A stretch of 64,000 nt of DNA from Georgenia sp. TF02-10 (GTDB lineage Bacteria; Actinomycetota; Actinomycetes; Actinomycetales; Actinomycetaceae), in the NCBI RefSeq assembly GCF_022759505.1, contig NZ_CP094289.1:248001-312000 (forward strand), given 5' to 3'. The notes under the pieces were generated by a model that worked only from the letters and a program-made list of their open reading frames with translations, ran no database searches and was not told the DNA's origin. Below, piece by piece: positions 47,313 through 59,012 of this stretch; the first letter of the stretch is position 1; each line of letters begins with the position of its first letter. The translations under genes and the position numbers were made by a program.

Positions 47313-48254
47313 ATGCACATCGGGATGGTGGGGCTGGGCCGCATGGGCGGCAACATGGCCGAGCGGCTGCGCGCCGCCGGCATCGAGGTCACCGGGTACG
47401 ACACCGACCCGGCCACCTCCGACGTGGCCACGCTGGCCGACCTGGTCGCCGCCCTGCCCGGGCCGGAGCGGGTGGTCTGGGTGATGGTGCCCGCCGGGCG
47501 GCCCACCCAGGCGGTGCTGAACGAGCTGCACGACCTGCTCGACGCCGGCGACGTCGTCGTCGAGGGCGGCAACTCCCACTTCGAGGACGACCGCACCAAC
47601 GCCGAGCGGCTCGCCGGGCGCGGGATCGGCTATGTCGACGTCGGCGTGTCCGGTGGGGTGTGGGGCCGGGAGGTCGGCTACGGGATGATGGCCGGCGGGG
47701 ACCCGGCGCACATCGACCGCCTGCTTCCGGTCTTCGACGCCCTCCGCCCGGAGGGCCCGCGGGCGGAGGGCTTCGTCCACGCCGGCCCGGTCGGCGCGGG
47801 GCACTTCGCCAAGATGGTCCACAACGGCATCGAGTACGGCCTCATGCAGTCCTACGCCGAGGGCTACCAGCTGCTCGAGGCCCGCGAGGACCTCATCTCC
47901 GACGTCGGCGCGGTCTTCGCGGCCTGGCAGCGGGGCACCGTGGTGCGCTCCTGGCTGCTCGAGCTCATGGTCCGCGCCGTCCAGGAGGACCCGGGCCTGG
48001 ACGACATCGCCGGCTGGGTGGAGGACTCCGGCGAGGGCCGGTGGACCATCCTGGAGGCGATCGAGCAGGCCGTGCCGGTCCCGGTCATCTCCGCGGCCCT
48101 GTTCGCCCGGTTCTCCTCCCGCCAGCCCAACTCCCCGGCCATGCGGGCGGTCGCGGCGCTGCGCCAGCAGTTCGGCGGGCATGCCACCAAGCCGGCCGCC
48201 GGGGAGGAGGCGCCGCCGGAGGTCGCGCCCGGGGAGTCCACGGTCGAGCGGTAG
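47313..48254 (+). CDS. gnd: 6-phosphogluconate dehydrogenase (decarboxylating), short NAD-type
   Basis: The enzyme oxidises 6-phosphogluconate to ribulose 5-phosphate and CO2. The 313-residue product is of the short class (about 300, not 470). It has the Rossmann motif MHIGMVGLGRMGGNMAERL, VVEGGNSHFEDD, the substrate segment DVGVSGGVWGREVGYGMMAG and the catalytic FAKMVHNGIEYGLMQSYAEG. The GAGGAGGAC site precedes ATG 47313. Its insertion between dnaN and recF is common in actinobacteria. Confidence 0.95.
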   Translation: MHIGMVGLGRMGGNMAERLRAAGIEVTGYDTDPATSDVATLADLVAALPGPERVVWVMVPAGRPTQAVLNELHDLLDAGDVVVEGGNSHFEDDRTNAERLAGRGIGYVDVGVSGGVWGREVGYGMMAGGDPAHIDRLLPVFDALRPEGPRAEGFVHAGPVGAGHFAKMVHNGIEYGLMQSYAEGYQLLEAREDLISDVGAVFAAWQRGTVVRSWLLELMVRAVQEDPGLDDIAGWVEDSGEGRWTILEAIEQAVPVPVISAALFARFSSRQPNSPAMRAVAALRQQFGGHATKPAAGEEAPPEVAPGESTVER

Positions 48255-48563
48255 CGCCGGGTCAGCCTGTCCGGACGACGGCGGCCGGCCAGGGACGCAC
48301 GACGGCGGCCGGTCGGCCATGACCACGCCGGCACCACGGCGGGAGGCCCGGTCGGGACGACGGCTGCCGGGCCGCCAGGGCGGCCACGAGGGCACCCAGG
48401 TGGGAAACCCGGTCAGGGCGACGGCGGTCGCACCAGGCGTGGACGACGGCGGGGCCGCAGCCGGCACGGTCACGCCGGCGGGCACGCCCGGGGCACCGGC
48501 GAGAATGGCAGGGGCAGCACGGCACCGGCCCAGCAGGGCACCGGCGGGAGAGGGAGGCAGGTC
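48255..48563. other. 309-bp gap gnd-recF with degenerate GACGGCGGCCGG repeats
   Basis: No gene. GACGGCGGCCGG-type words recur four to five times (48279, 48303 and after). The GGGAGGCAGG at the end is the recF RBS. Confidence 0.55.
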
Positions 48564-49781
48564 TTGTACGTCTCGGACCTGGCCCTGAACGACTTCCGCT
48601 CCTACCACGAGGTCGTCCTCGCCCTCGAGCCCGGGCCGACGGCGTTCGTCGGGCCGAACGGGCAGGGCAAGACCAACCTGGTCGAGGCCGTCGCCTACCT
48701 CTCCACCTTCACCAGCCACCGCGTCGCCGCCGACGCCGCGCTGGTCCGCCAAGGCGCCCCGGGCGCCGTCGTGCGCGCCAAGGTCGTGCACGAGGACCGG
48801 CCCACCCTCGTCGAGCTCGAGATCGTCGCCGGCAAGGCCAACCGGGCCCGGCTGAACCGGGCGCCGGCCCGCCCCCGGGACGTCCTCGGCGTGCTCCGCA
48901 CCGTCCTGTTCGCGCCCGAGGACCTCGAGCTCGTCCGGGGCGACCCCGCCGCGCGGCGCCGGTTCCTCGACGAGCTCATGGTCCTGCTCACCCCCCGGCT
49001 GGCCGCCGTGCGCGCCGAGTACGACAAGGTGCTGCGCCAGCGCTCCGCCCTGCTGAAGTCCGCCGGCGCCGCCCGCCGCCGCGGGGCCCGGGTGGACCTG
49101 TCCACCCTGGACGTCTGGGACGGCCAGCTCGCCGACACCGGCGCGCAGCTGGTCGCCGCCCGCGCCGACCTGATCGACCGGCTCCGCCCGCACGTGGCCA
49201 CCGCCTACGCCGACGTCAGCGGCGGGCAGGGCACCGCCCGGATCGGCTACCGGGCGAGTGTGGACCAGGCCGACGACCTGCCCCTGCCGACCGCGGCCGA
49301 GCTGGACGCCGACGACGGCGCCCGGGTGGCCGCCGTCGGGCGGGAGGACGCGCTGCGCGCCGCCCCGGCCGTGGCCGACCGGCTGCGCGCCGCCCTGCTC
49401 CGGGTCCGCGAGCAGGAGATCGAGCGCGGCCTCTGCCTGGTCGGGCCGCACCGCGACGACCTCACCCTCGCCCTCGGACCCCTGCCCGCCAAGGGCTACG
49501 CCAGCCACGGGGAGTCCTGGTCCTACGCGCTGGCGCTGCGGCTGGCCGCCTACGAGGTGCTGCGCGGCGACGACGGCGCCTGGGGCAGGGACGGGGAGCC
49601 GGTGCTCATCCTGGACGACGTGTTCGCCGAGCTGGACGTGCGCCGCCGCGAGCGGCTCGCCACCATGGTCGCCGGGGCCCGCCAGGTGCTGGTCACAGCC
49701 GCGGACGCCGCGGACGTCCCGGACGCGCTGCGCGGGGCCCGGTTCGACGTCGCCGAGGGGCAGGTGACCCGCCGTGACTGA
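48564..49781 (+). CDS. recF: DNA replication and repair protein RecF
   Basis: RecF is an SMC-like ATPase that loads recombinase at ssDNA gaps. The TTG at 48564 follows GAGGGAGGCAGGTC and gives 405 residues. Walker A is [10 protein letters not shown] (Lys36). The ABC signature region [20 protein letters not shown] and Walker [21 protein letters not shown] are complete. The stop overlaps the dciA start (GTGACTGA). Confidence 0.96.
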   Translation: MYVSDLALNDFRSYHEVVLALEPGPTAFVGPNGQGKTNLVEAVAYLSTFTSHRVAADAALVRQGAPGAVVRAKVVHEDRPTLVELEIVAGKANRARLNRAPARPRDVLGVLRTVLFAPEDLELVRGDPAARRRFLDELMVLLTPRLAAVRAEYDKVLRQRSALLKSAGAARRRGARVDLSTLDVWDGQLADTGAQLVAARADLIDRLRPHVATAYADVSGGQGTARIGYRASVDQADDLPLPTAAELDADDGARVAAVGREDALRAAPAVADRLRAALLRVREQEIERGLCLVGPHRDDLTLALGPLPAKGYASHGESWSYALALRLAAYEVLRGDDGAWGRDGEPVLILDDVFAELDVRRRERLATMVAGARQVLVTAADAADVPDALRGARFDVAEGQVTRRD

Positions 49782-50382
49782 GGACGCCGAGCGCGCAGTC
49801 CGCGGCACCGGTGATCCGGCCGACGCCGACGCCGCCGACGTCGCCGCCCGCCGCGCGCTGGACCGGGCCCGGGAGGCGACCCGCGCCAAGGGCGTCTTCC
49901 GCACCCGGTCCCGCCGCACCGGCCAGGCCGCGGGGGCCGCGGGCGCCGGCGGCGACGACGGCGGGGCCAGCACCTGGCGGGCCGGCCCCGGGCTCGGGGA
50001 CGGCATCTCCGGCCCGGCGCCGTCGGGCCGCGACCCCCAGCCGCTCGGCGGGCTGGCCGCCCACCTGCTGCTCCAGCGCGGGTGGCGCCAGCCGGTCAGC
50101 GTGGGCGGCGTCGTCGGCCGGTGGCGCGAGGTGGTCGGGGACCAGCTCGCCGACCACTGCCAGGTCGAGACCTTCGACGGCACCGAGCTGGTGGTGCGGG
50201 CCAGCTCCACCGCCTGGGCCACCCAGGTCCGGCTGCTCCTGCCCCAGCTCCAGCGCCGCCTCGCCGAGGAGGTCGGCGAGGGCACCGTCACCTCCATCGT
50301 CGTGCTCGGCCCCGGCGGCCCGAGCTGGCGGCGCGGACCCCGCTCGGTGCGCGGCCGCGGCCCGCGGGACACCTACGGCTGA
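49774..50382 (+). CDS. dciA: DUF721 family protein, probable DciA-type helicase loader
   Basis: DciA proteins recruit or load the replicative helicase in bacteria lacking DnaC/DnaI. The 202-residue protein has a variable N-terminal half and the DUF721 domain from about residue 90 ([40 protein letters not shown] and [20 protein letters not shown]). It begins with GTG overlapping the recF stop. The conserved neighbourhood recF-dciA-gyrB supports the call. Confidence 0.88.
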   Translation: MTEDAERAVRGTGDPADADAADVAARRALDRAREATRAKGVFRTRSRRTGQAAGAAGAGGDDGGASTWRAGPGLGDGISGPAPSGRDPQPLGGLAAHLLLQRGWRQPVSVGGVVGRWREVVGDQLADHCQVETFDGTELVVRASSTAWATQVRLLLPQLQRRLAEEVGEGTVTSIVVLGPGGPSWRRGPRSVRGRGPRDTYG

Positions 50383-50446
50383 CCCCCGCCGGCCGGGGTT
50401 GGTGGCCGCGCTACGGACCGACCCGGCGCGGCGACCACGCCCGGCC

Positions 50447-50542
50447 GACCCGGCCCGTGAAGCCCCGGCTGACCCGGCCCGCGAACCGCTGGCCGACCCG
50501 GCCCGCGAACCGCCGGCAGACCCGGCCCGCGAACCGCCGGCA
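50447..50542. repeat. 24-bp tandem repeat, four copies
   Basis: Units begin at 50447, 50471, 50495 and 50519, each with GACCCGGCCCGCGAACCG. The third and fourth are identical. It lies 65 bp after the dciA stop; the 24-bp period is a multiple of three, but the stop precedes it. Confidence 0.9.
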
Positions 50543-50604
50543 GACCGCTCCACCCGCCCCCGGTGACACCCCGTCCACCGGCGCGTTTTCCCTGTGGGCA
50601 GAGC

Positions 50605-50643
50605 TGTGGATACTCGTGGTTTTCGGCTCTGGCGCGCTAGAAT
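50605..50643 (+). promoter_or_regulatory. gyrB promoter with an overlapping DnaA-box-like site
   Basis: TAGAAT at 50638-50643 is a strong -10, with a poor -35 (TGGTTT or GTGGTT at about 50616). TGTGGATAC at 50605-50613, one base from TGTGGATAA, adjoins the -35. The leader to the GTG start is about 120 nt. Confidence 0.6.
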
Positions 50644-50772
50644 CGACGGAGCCAAACCCCCTCCGGCGCCCCCGTGCCGGAGGACCACGCGGCGGCCTCG
50701 CGCCCCGGCTGTTCCCACCCACGGCCCGGCGGCGCGCGCCCTTGCCTGCCCGAACGAGGAGAGCCTACGACC

Positions 50773-52872
<2,100 letters not shown>

Positions 52873-52939
52873 CCGCCCCCGCAAGCCCCCGCCGCGCGGC
52901 CGCCGTGCGCCGTCGCCCGCACCCGACCGAAGGACAGAC

Positions 52940-55717
52940 GTGACCCAGCCACCCGAGGACCAGCCCACCGGCCCCACCCCCGAGGACATCGCCGGAGAGC
53001 CCGGGGTCGTCACCCGGGACCGGGTGGAGCAGGTGGACCTGCAGCTGGAGATGCAGCGGTCCTACCTGGACTACGCCATGTCGGTGATCGTCTCCCGCGC
53101 CCTGCCGGACGTGCGGGACGGCCTGAAGCCCGTGCACCGCCGGGTGCTGTACGCCATGTACGACGGCGGCTACCGCCCCGACTCCTCCTTCTCCAAGTGC
53201 TCCCGCGTGGTGGGGGAGGTGATGGGCCAGTACCACCCGCACGGCGACGCGCCCATCTACGACGCCCTGGTCCGGCTGGTCCAGCCGTGGTCCATGCGCC
53301 ACCCGCTCATCGCCGGCCAGGGCAACTTCGGCTCCCCCGGCAACCTCGGCGCCGCCGCCCCGCGGTACACCGAGTGCAAGATGGCGCCGATCGCCCTGGA
53401 GATGGTCCGGGACATCGACGCCGAGACGGTGGACTTCCAGGACAACTACGACGGCCGCAACCGCGAGCCGGTGGTGCTCCCGGCCCGCTTCCCCAACCTG
53501 CTGGTCAACGGCTCCGAGGGTATCGCCGTCGGCATGGCCACTCGGATCCCGCCGCACAACCTGCGCGAGGTCGCCGACGGCGTCCAGTGGTTCCTCGCCC
53601 ACCCCGAGGCCACCAAGGAAGAGCTCCTCGGCGAGCTCATCCTGCGGGTCAAGGGCCCGGACTTCCCCACCGGCGCGACCATCCTGGGCCGGCGCGGCAT
53701 CGAGGAGATGTACCGCACCGGCCGCGGGTCGATCACCCAGCGCGCCGTCGTCGAGGTCGAGGAGATCGAGGGCCGGCAGTGCCTGGTGGTCTCCGAGCTG
53801 CCGTTCCAGGTCAACCCGGACCGGCTCTCCGAGCGGATCGTGGAGGGGGTCCGCGACGGCCGGCTCACCGGCGTCGCCGACATCCGGGACGAGTCCTCGG
53901 GGCGCAACGGCCAGCGGCTGGTCATCGTGCTCAAGCGGGACGCCGTCGCCAAGGTGGTGCTGAACAACCTCTACAAGCACACCCAGCTGCAGGACAACTT
54001 CCCGGCCAACATGCTCGCCCTGGTCGACGGCGTCCCGCGCACCCTGAGCCTGGACGGGTTCGTCCGGCACTGGGTCAACCACCAGATCGACGTCGTAGTC
54101 CGGCGCACCCGGTTCCAGCTGCGCAAGGCCGAGGAGCGCATCCACATCCTGGACGGCCTGCTCAAGGCCCTGGACGCGCTGGACGCGGTGATCGCGCTGA
54201 TCCGGCGGTCCCCGACGGTGGAGGAGGCCCGCGCCGGGCTGCGCGAGCTGCTGGACATCGACGAGGTCCAGGCCGAGGCCATCCTCACCATGCAGCTGCG
54301 CCGCCTGGCCGCCCTGGAGCGGCAGCGGATCCTCGACGACTACCGCGAGCTCGAGGTCCGGATCGCCGCGCTGAAGGAGATCCTCGCCTCCCCCGCCCGG
54401 CAGCGGGAGATCGTCGGCGAGGAGCTCGCCACGATCGTGGAGAAGTACGGCGAGGAGCGCCGCACCACGATCCTGCCGTTCGACGGGGAGATGAGCGTGG
54501 AGGACCTCATCCCCCAGGAGGACGTGGTCGTGACGATCACCCGCGGCGGGTACGCGAAGCGCACCCGGGTGGACGCCTACCGCTCCCAGCGCCGCGGCGG
54601 CAAGGGGGTGCGCGGGGCCCAGCTGCGCGAGGACGACATCGTCGAGCACTTCGGCGTCACCACCACCCACCACTGGCTGCTGTTCTTCACCAACCTGGGC
54701 CGGGTCTACCGGGCCAAGGCCTACGAGCTGCCCGAGGGCGGCCGGGACGCCAAGGGCCAGCACGTGGCCAACCTGCTCGCCTTCCAGCCCGGGGAGACGA
54801 TCGCCCAGGTCGTCTCGCTGCGCGACTACGACCAGGCGGACTACCTGGTCCTGGCCACCCGGCGCGGCCTGGTGAAGAAGACCCGGCTGACCGAGTACGA
54901 CTCCAGCCGCTCCGGCGGGGTGATCGGGATCAACCTGCGCGCCAACGGCGACGGCGAGCCGGACCAGGTGGTCGCTGCCCGGCTGGTGAACTCCGACGAC
55001 GACCTGCTGCTCGTCTCCCGCAAGGGCCAGTCGCTGCGGTTCACCGCTGGCGACGAGGCGCTGCGGCCGATGGGCCGGGCCACCTCCGGGGTGACCGGGA
55101 TGCGGTTTCGCGACGGCGACGAGCTGCTCGCGATGGACGTCGTGCGGGACGACTCCCAGGTCTTCGTCGTCACCGAGGGCGGCTTCGCCAAGCGCACCGC
55201 CGCGGCGGAGTACCGCACCCAGGGCCGCGGCGGCCTGGGCATCAAGGTCGCGAACCTGGTCCAGGACCGCGGGGACCTGGTCGGCGCGCTGGTCGTGCGT
55301 GCGGACGACGAGGTGCTCGTCATCATGGAGGGCGGCAAGGTGGTCCGCTCCGCCGTCGCCGAGGTCAACCTCACCGGCCGGAATACCCAGGGCGTCACCT
55401 TCGCCCGCCCGGACCGGGGCGATCGGATCATCGCCGTCGCCCGCAACGTCGAGCGGCAGGTGGAGGTCGAGGCCAACCTCGTGCCGGAGTCCGCGCAGAG
55501 CCCGGCCGAGCCGGTCGAGACCGGCATCGTGCCCGCCGACGGCGGGGTGCCGCCGGAGGAGGTTGGCGACGGCGGTGCGGGGCTGCCGGAGGAGGTGGCC
55601 GGTGGCGATGTGGCCCTGCTGGACGAGCCGGCCGACGGCGGGGTGCCGGGGGAGGCGACCGACGAGGCGGTACCGTCGACCCCTGACGAGCCCGCCGACG
55701 ACGGAGAAGACGCATGA
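52940..55717 (+). CDS. gyrA: DNA gyrase subunit A
   Basis: The DNA-cleaving subunit of gyrase. GTG 52940, AAGGACAG upstream, 925 residues. The winged-helix core has [15 protein letters not shown] sequence and catalytic Tyr143 in APRYTECKM. The quinolone-binding segment reads [18 protein letters not shown], with Ala104-Pro105 at the places of E. coli Ser83-Ala84. The C-terminal beta-pinwheel has repeats of GGYAKRT type ([15 protein letters not shown]) with GQ-type boxes. The last 80 residues are an acidic tail. The stop overlaps the next start (ATGA). Confidence 0.98.
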   Translation: MTQPPEDQPTGPTPEDIAGEPGVVTRDRVEQVDLQLEMQRSYLDYAMSVIVSRALPDVRDGLKPVHRRVLYAMYDGGYRPDSSFSKCSRVVGEVMGQYHPHGDAPIYDALVRLVQPWSMRHPLIAGQGNFGSPGNLGAAAPRYTECKMAPIALEMVRDIDAETVDFQDNYDGRNREPVVLPARFPNLLVNGSEGIAVGMATRIPPHNLREVADGVQWFLAHPEATKEELLGELILRVKGPDFPTGATILGRRGIEEMYRTGRGSITQRAVVEVEEIEGRQCLVVSELPFQVNPDRLSERIVEGVRDGRLTGVADIRDESSGRNGQRLVIVLKRDAVAKVVLNNLYKHTQLQDNFPANMLALVDGVPRTLSLDGFVRHWVNHQIDVVVRRTRFQLRKAEERIHILDGLLKALDALDAVIALIRRSPTVEEARAGLRELLDIDEVQAEAILTMQLRRLAALERQRILDDYRELEVRIAALKEILASPARQREIVGEELATIVEKYGEERRTTILPFDGEMSVEDLIPQEDVVVTITRGGYAKRTRVDAYRSQRRGGKGVRGAQLREDDIVEHFGVTTTHHWLLFFTNLGRVYRAKAYELPEGGRDAKGQHVANLLAFQPGETIAQVVSLRDYDQADYLVLATRRGLVKKTRLTEYDSSRSGGVIGINLRANGDGEPDQVVAARLVNSDDDLLLVSRKGQSLRFTAGDEALRPMGRATSGVTGMRFRDGDELLAMDVVRDDSQVFVVTEGGFAKRTAAAEYRTQGRGGLGIKVANLVQDRGDLVGALVVRADDEVLVIMEGGKVVRSAVAEVNLTGRNTQGVTFARPDRGDRIIAVARNVERQVEVEANLVPESAQSPAEPVETGIVPADGGVPPEEVGDGGAGLPEEVAGGDVALLDEPADGGVPGEATDEAVPSTPDEPADDGEDA

Positions 55718-56283
55718 GCACCACTCCCGGTGACCGCACGGCGCCGCCGCCCCCGCCACCCGAGCGGGGGGCGCGGGAGGCCCGTACCTCGACCCTGCCG
55801 CGCACGACCGCGGGCTCCGTCCCGCCGGGGCCGGGTGCCGGGGGGACGGGTGCCACCGGGGCCCGACCCGCTGGTGCGGCGGGGGCCGGTGGAGCAGGCC
55901 GCGAGGTAGACCCCGGCCTGGCCGGCCCGCGCCGGGTCCGGCTGTCCATCTCCCGGATCGACCCGTGGTCGGCGATGAAGCTGTCGTTCCTGCTGTCGGT
56001 GGCGGTGGGGATCATGATCGTCGTCGCGGCGGCGCTGGTGTGGTTCGTGCTGGACTCCATGCACGTCTTCACCGACATCGAGGAGCTTCTCACGGACATC
56101 GGGTCCGCGGACTTCCTCCAGCTCATGGACTACCTGGCCTTCGACCGGGTGATGTCCCTCGCCACCGTGGTGGCCGTGGTCGACATCCTGCTCATGACCG
56201 CGCTGGGGACGATCGGGGCGTTCCTGTACAACATCGTCGCCGCGCTCGTCGGCGGGCTGCACCTGACGCTGACCGACGACTGA
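55714..56283 (+). CDS. DUF3566 domain-containing membrane protein
   Basis: The 189-residue protein has an 80-residue Pro/Gly/Ala tail, then the DUF3566 domain [20 protein letters not shown] with two transmembrane helices ([18 protein letters not shown] and [20 protein letters not shown]). It matches Rv0007, always downstream of gyrA in actinobacteria. It has been tied to envelope or division functions, but its role is not settled. ATGA overlap with gyrA. Confidence 0.92.
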   Translation: MSTTPGDRTAPPPPPPERGAREARTSTLPRTTAGSVPPGPGAGGTGATGARPAGAAGAGGAGREVDPGLAGPRRVRLSISRIDPWSAMKLSFLLSVAVGIMIVVAAALVWFVLDSMHVFTDIEELLTDIGSADFLQLMDYLAFDRVMSLATVVAVVDILLMTALGTIGAFLYNIVAALVGGLHLTLTDD

Positions 56284-56446
56284 CCCGACCGTCGGCGCGG
56301 CCGGTCAGCCGTCGGCCCGCCTGACCAGGCCGTCGGCACCCCGGACAGGCCGCCGGCGCGGCCGGCCAGGTTTGGGGCCGCGTCCCCCGCTGGGATAGTC
56401 TTGGTCGGCGCGCGAGCGCCCCGCAGGCCCCGGCCGTGGCGGGCAC

Positions 56447-56520
56447 GGGCCTATAGCTCAGTCGGTTAGAGCGCTTCCCTGATAAGGAAGAGGTCGCTGG
56501 TTCGAGTCCAGCTAGGCCCA
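56447..56520 (+). tRNA. tRNA-Ile (GAT)
   Basis: 74 nt. Acceptor stem GGGCCTA / TAGGCCC with A discriminator. Anticodon loop CTGATAA gives GAT at 56481-56483. T arm TTCGAGT. CCA is not encoded. Confidence 0.97.
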
Positions 56521-56586
56521 CGCACATCCGTGACCGACCGTCCACGACCGACCGGCGGGCCGTCGCCCGCGCAAGGAGGAGCATCC

Positions 56587-56724
56587 GTGAAGAAGACGTT
56601 CTGGCTCGTGGCCGCGGCCGTCACCGGGTACCTGGCATGGCTGAAGGTCCGGCAGGACCGCGAGGAGCGGGACCTGTGGGCCGAGGTGACGGACAGTTTC
56701 GGCGAGGAGCCGGTCCGCGGCTGA
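56587..56724 (+). CDS. DLW-39 family small membrane peptide
   Basis: A 45-residue peptide from GTG 56587, behind a very strong AAGGAGGAG site. It has one hydrophobic helix (KTFWLVAAAVTGYLAWLKV) and a charged end with the family's diagnostic DLW (EERDLWAEV). These peptides occur between tRNA-Ile and tRNA-Ala near gyrA in many actinobacteria. The function is unknown. Confidence 0.88.
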   Translation: MKKTFWLVAAAVTGYLAWLKVRQDREERDLWAEVTDSFGEEPVRG

Positions 56725-56865
56725 ACCGATCGAGGCGGTGGCCCATGGCTGGCCGACGGGCTCATGCCTCTCACATCAACGGTTGCCGCAACAGTCTCCC
56801 CCTGGCCGGTCGAACGGCTGACGGATCGCTGGCATAGCCAAACTGCGACGGAGGTCAGGTCTCCA

Positions 56866-56938
56866 GGGGCCATGGCGCAATTGGTAGCGCACCTGCTTTG
56901 CAAGCAGGGGGTTACGGGTTCGAGTCCCGTTGGCTCCA
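56866..56938 (+). tRNA. tRNA-Ala (TGC)
   Basis: 73 nt. Acceptor GGGGCCA / TGGCTCC (one G-U) with A discriminator. Anticodon loop TTTGCAA gives TGC at 56899-56901. CCA is not encoded. Confidence 0.97.
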
Positions 56939-57102
56939 CTCCAGTACTGATGCTTAAACCCGTGACCGCCTGAATGGCGTCGAGAGTCCACCATCAGTCT
57001 GTTCGTTCACCGCATCCATCCGCTTGGGGCGGACGCTTGGCGATGCCAGCAGCGTAAACGGGCTCTTCACCGACGTACCGACGAGGGTGTAGCGCAGTGT
57101 GT

Positions 57103-57126
57103 CCATGGCCATGGCCATGGCCATGG
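57103..57126. repeat. CCATGG hexamer, four tandem copies
   Basis: Four head-to-tail CCATGG units within the gene-free stretch 56939-57434, just upstream of the IS21-like repeats. Confidence 0.95.
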
Positions 57127-57137
57127 CAAAGTCCCCA

Positions 57138-57212
57138 CTGGTGGACAGGTGAGGCCCCCCGCGGGCGGCCAGGTGAGGTCCCCGTTGGCGGCCAGTTAGA
57201 AGTTCCCACCCC
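57138..57212. repeat. Three diverged 22-24-bp repeats resembling an IS21-family end
   Basis: GTGGACAGGTGAGGCCCC at 57141, GGCGGCCAGGTGAGGTCCCC at 57164 and GGCGGCCAGTTAGAAGTTCC at 57187 follow each other. Multiple short direct repeats of the GGCCAGTT...CCCC type are characteristic of IS21-like termini. No istA or istB is present, so this would be a relic end. Confidence 0.45.
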
Positions 57213-57434
57213 CTGCTCGTCGTGTTTCGTTACGTGAGCCTGGGGTCCTGAGCGGTGACGGTGGCAGGTGTCAGCAGTCCACCGACCACCGCTCAGCTCA
57301 GCAGCGCTCGATTCCTCTTCTTCGGCCCCTGGAGCCTGCTGCTGCTCGCTCAGGCCCGCGCCGTGGAGGCGTGGGCGGCGCGGACGCGACCGGCTATCTG
57401 GTCGGCGCCAAGAGCCGGAGAGTACGCTGGCAGC

Positions 57435-57677
57435 ATGACTCGGAGGCTGGCGGACTACATCGAGGCCGGCAAGCGCCTCGATCCGGACGAGCGCGAGATC
57501 GCCGCGCTCGCCCTCCAGCACGTCGACGAGGCCGAGCAGGCCGAGGTCGATGCCGCCTGGGATCAGGAGATCGACCGCCGCGTTGAGGAGATCGTGAACG
57601 GCGAAGTCGAACTCGTCGACAGTCACGAGACGTTCGCGATGATCCACCAGATGATCGCCGACCGTCGCAACGCATGA
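57435..57677 (+). CDS. Addiction-module antitoxin
   Basis: An 80-residue acidic helical protein starting MTRRLADYIEAGKRLDPDER; its middle section (VDEAEQAEVDAAWDQEIDRR then VEEIVNGEVELV) is typical of the addiction-module component family. It overlaps the downstream toxin by ATGA, the classical order antitoxin-toxin. A TACGCT about 10 bp upstream of ATG may be the -10. It should neutralise the toxin and repress the pair. Confidence 0.88.
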   Translation: MTRRLADYIEAGKRLDPDEREIAALALQHVDEAEQAEVDAAWDQEIDRRVEEIVNGEVELVDSHETFAMIHQMIADRRNA

Positions 57678-57994
57678 CGCTGCCGCGACGAGAACACCCA
57701 GAGGCCCGGCGAGAAGCATACGAAGCCGCCGTCTGGTACGCAGATCAGGAGCCTCGCCTCGCCGAACGGTTCGCTCACGAGGCTCAAGACGCGCTCGATT
57801 TCGTCTGCGAATGGCCCGGCGGCGCACCCCCGTACCGCGATCTCGAACGGACACCGTCGATCCGCAGCAAGCGCGTGAACGGCTTCCCGTACCGCATCGT
57901 CTATCTCGTGCAGAACGACGAAGTCGTCGTCATCGCCTACGCGCACGAGAGCCGCCGCCCCGGCTACTGGCGCTCACGACTCAAAGACGTCTGA
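57674..57994 (+). CDS. ParE/RelE-family toxin
   Basis: The 106-residue product has the family's helical hairpin (REAYEAAVWYADQEPRLAER) and beta-sheet end (KRVNGFPYRIVYLVQNDEVV followed by VIAYAHESRRPGYW). The conserved Arg, Tyr and His positions of ParE-like toxins are present. The start overlaps the antitoxin stop. Its 3' end overlaps by about 14 bp the 3' end of the convergent PIN pseudogene. Intact reading frame, so likely functional. Confidence 0.9.
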   Translation: MTLPRREHPEARREAYEAAVWYADQEPRLAERFAHEAQDALDFVCEWPGGAPPYRDLERTPSIRSKRVNGFPYRIVYLVQNDEVVVIAYAHESRRPGYWRSRLKDV

Positions 57995-58383
57995 ACTGAA
58001 CGACCCCGGCGGCGAGCACGGGCTCGGTGCGCAGGTGCTTCATGTTGCGCGTGAGCAGGACGTCCACGTCGCCGTGGATGGCAGCGGCCGCGTGGATGCG
58101 GTCCTTCGGGTCGGCGGACAGGTCGTCGGTGACCTTGTTCGCGGTAGAGGTCCGGGTCGATGCGGTAGCGCCCGAAGTGCTGGCGGACGGCGGCGCTCAC
58201 TGATGCCGCTGATTCCGGGTTGCGCCGGCCTTCGCGGACGATGACGTCCTCCCACTCGGCGAGCACTTCGTCGGTCCAGACCCAGGTGAGCAGGAGGTCT
58301 TCGGACTGCGTGAGCAGCACGTCCATGATCGTGAAGGTGAAGAGCTCGCTGGTGTCGAGGAAGACCCGTTGAAGACGGGCCAC
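57981..58383 (-). pseudogene. PIN-domain toxin, frameshifted
   Basis: From GTG 58383 the frame gives VARLQRVFLDTSELFTFTIM then DEVLAEWEDVIVREGRRNPE, the PIN start with its first Asp, up to IDPDLYRE. A single-base shift at about 58137-58150 moves the rest into the next frame: NKVTDDLSADPKDRIHAAAA, then GDVDVLLTRNMKHLRTEPVL, ending at 57981. PIN proteins are VapC-type ribonucleases. With the shift the acidic residues of the C-terminal half (DPKDR, D of VDVLLT) are lost, so the product should be inactive. A sequencing error is the alternative. It lies 3 bp after the antitoxin-like pseudogene. Confidence 0.8.
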
Positions 58384-58386
58384 GGG

Positions 58387-58761
58387 TTACTCCCCGAGCG
58401 CGACGCGGATCGCCTCGGCACCGGAGCGGCGCTGTTCGCGATCGGTGGCGACGTCGACGACGTCCTGCATGCGGATGCGCCGGTGGCGGCTGCCGGGCAG
58501 GCGGCGGAACGCGGGCACGCCGTCCTCGCAGAGCCGGTCGACGAACTGGCGGGTGACCCCAAGGATGTCAGCGGCCTCGGCAGGGGTGACCTCGTCCTCC
58601 GCGCAGCACGACGACGAGGGCTCCGTGGGCGACGTCGTCGAGCATCGCGCGCACGGCGGCCTCGACCGGGGTGTTCCCGTCGAGGCGCTCGGCGAGCTGC
58701 TTCGCGTCCGAGCGGACGGCAGGGTCCGGACAGCCGTCGTGGCGGCCACGGCCAATTCCAC
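58387..58761 (-). pseudogene. Excisionase-type HTH antitoxin, two compensating frameshifts
   Basis: The C-terminal part is an MerR/excisionase-like DNA-binding domain: EDEVTPAEAADILGVTRQFV then DRLCEDGVPAFRRLPGSRHR. The N-terminal part, VRSDAKQLAERLDGNTPVEA then AVRAMLDDVAHGALVVVL, is in another frame. A GTG at 58761 and the stop at 58387 are in the same frame, so one shift near 58715 and an opposite one near 58603 cancel out. In intact relatives the two parts are continuous and precede a PIN toxin. Confidence 0.7.
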
Positions 58762-58855
58762 GGAATGACGACAGCCGCCGCAGGACGGGCAGCCACCGCG
58801 GGACTCCGCGGATGCCGGGGTCTGAGTCTGAGACTGACGGCACCAGAGAGATGGG

Positions 58856-58891
58856 GCGGCCCGCCCGGTCGGGGGAAACCGGGCGGGCCGC
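58856..58891. terminator. Strong stem-loop flanking the toxin-antitoxin patch
   Basis: Perfect 13-bp arms GCGGCCCGCCCGG and CCGGGCGGGCCGC with a 10-nt loop TCGGGGGAAA. It lies between the minus-strand pseudogene pair and the 3' end of the membrane protein gene, so it can serve as terminator for the latter. No U-tract. Confidence 0.6.
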
Positions 58892-59012
58892 ATGATGACC
58901 GTCCACCGCCGACCTTGCGGCGGTCGGCCGCCGCTGAGGAGGGTGCGTCCTATGGGGCGGGGGCGGAGCGGTCTACCCGGGACAACAATGCTGCCCCGGG
59001 CGGCATTCCCGG

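Noticed and set aside
56192..56994. Minus-strand frames over the tRNAs, one with GANGTRTRNPLLAKQ
   Set aside because: A known spurious translation of the tRNA antisense strand.
56939..57434. A possible attachment-site copy of the tRNA-Ala 3' end
   Set aside because: I found no second copy of TTGGCTCCA-type sequence in the following kilobases, so no att pair or integrase can be claimed.
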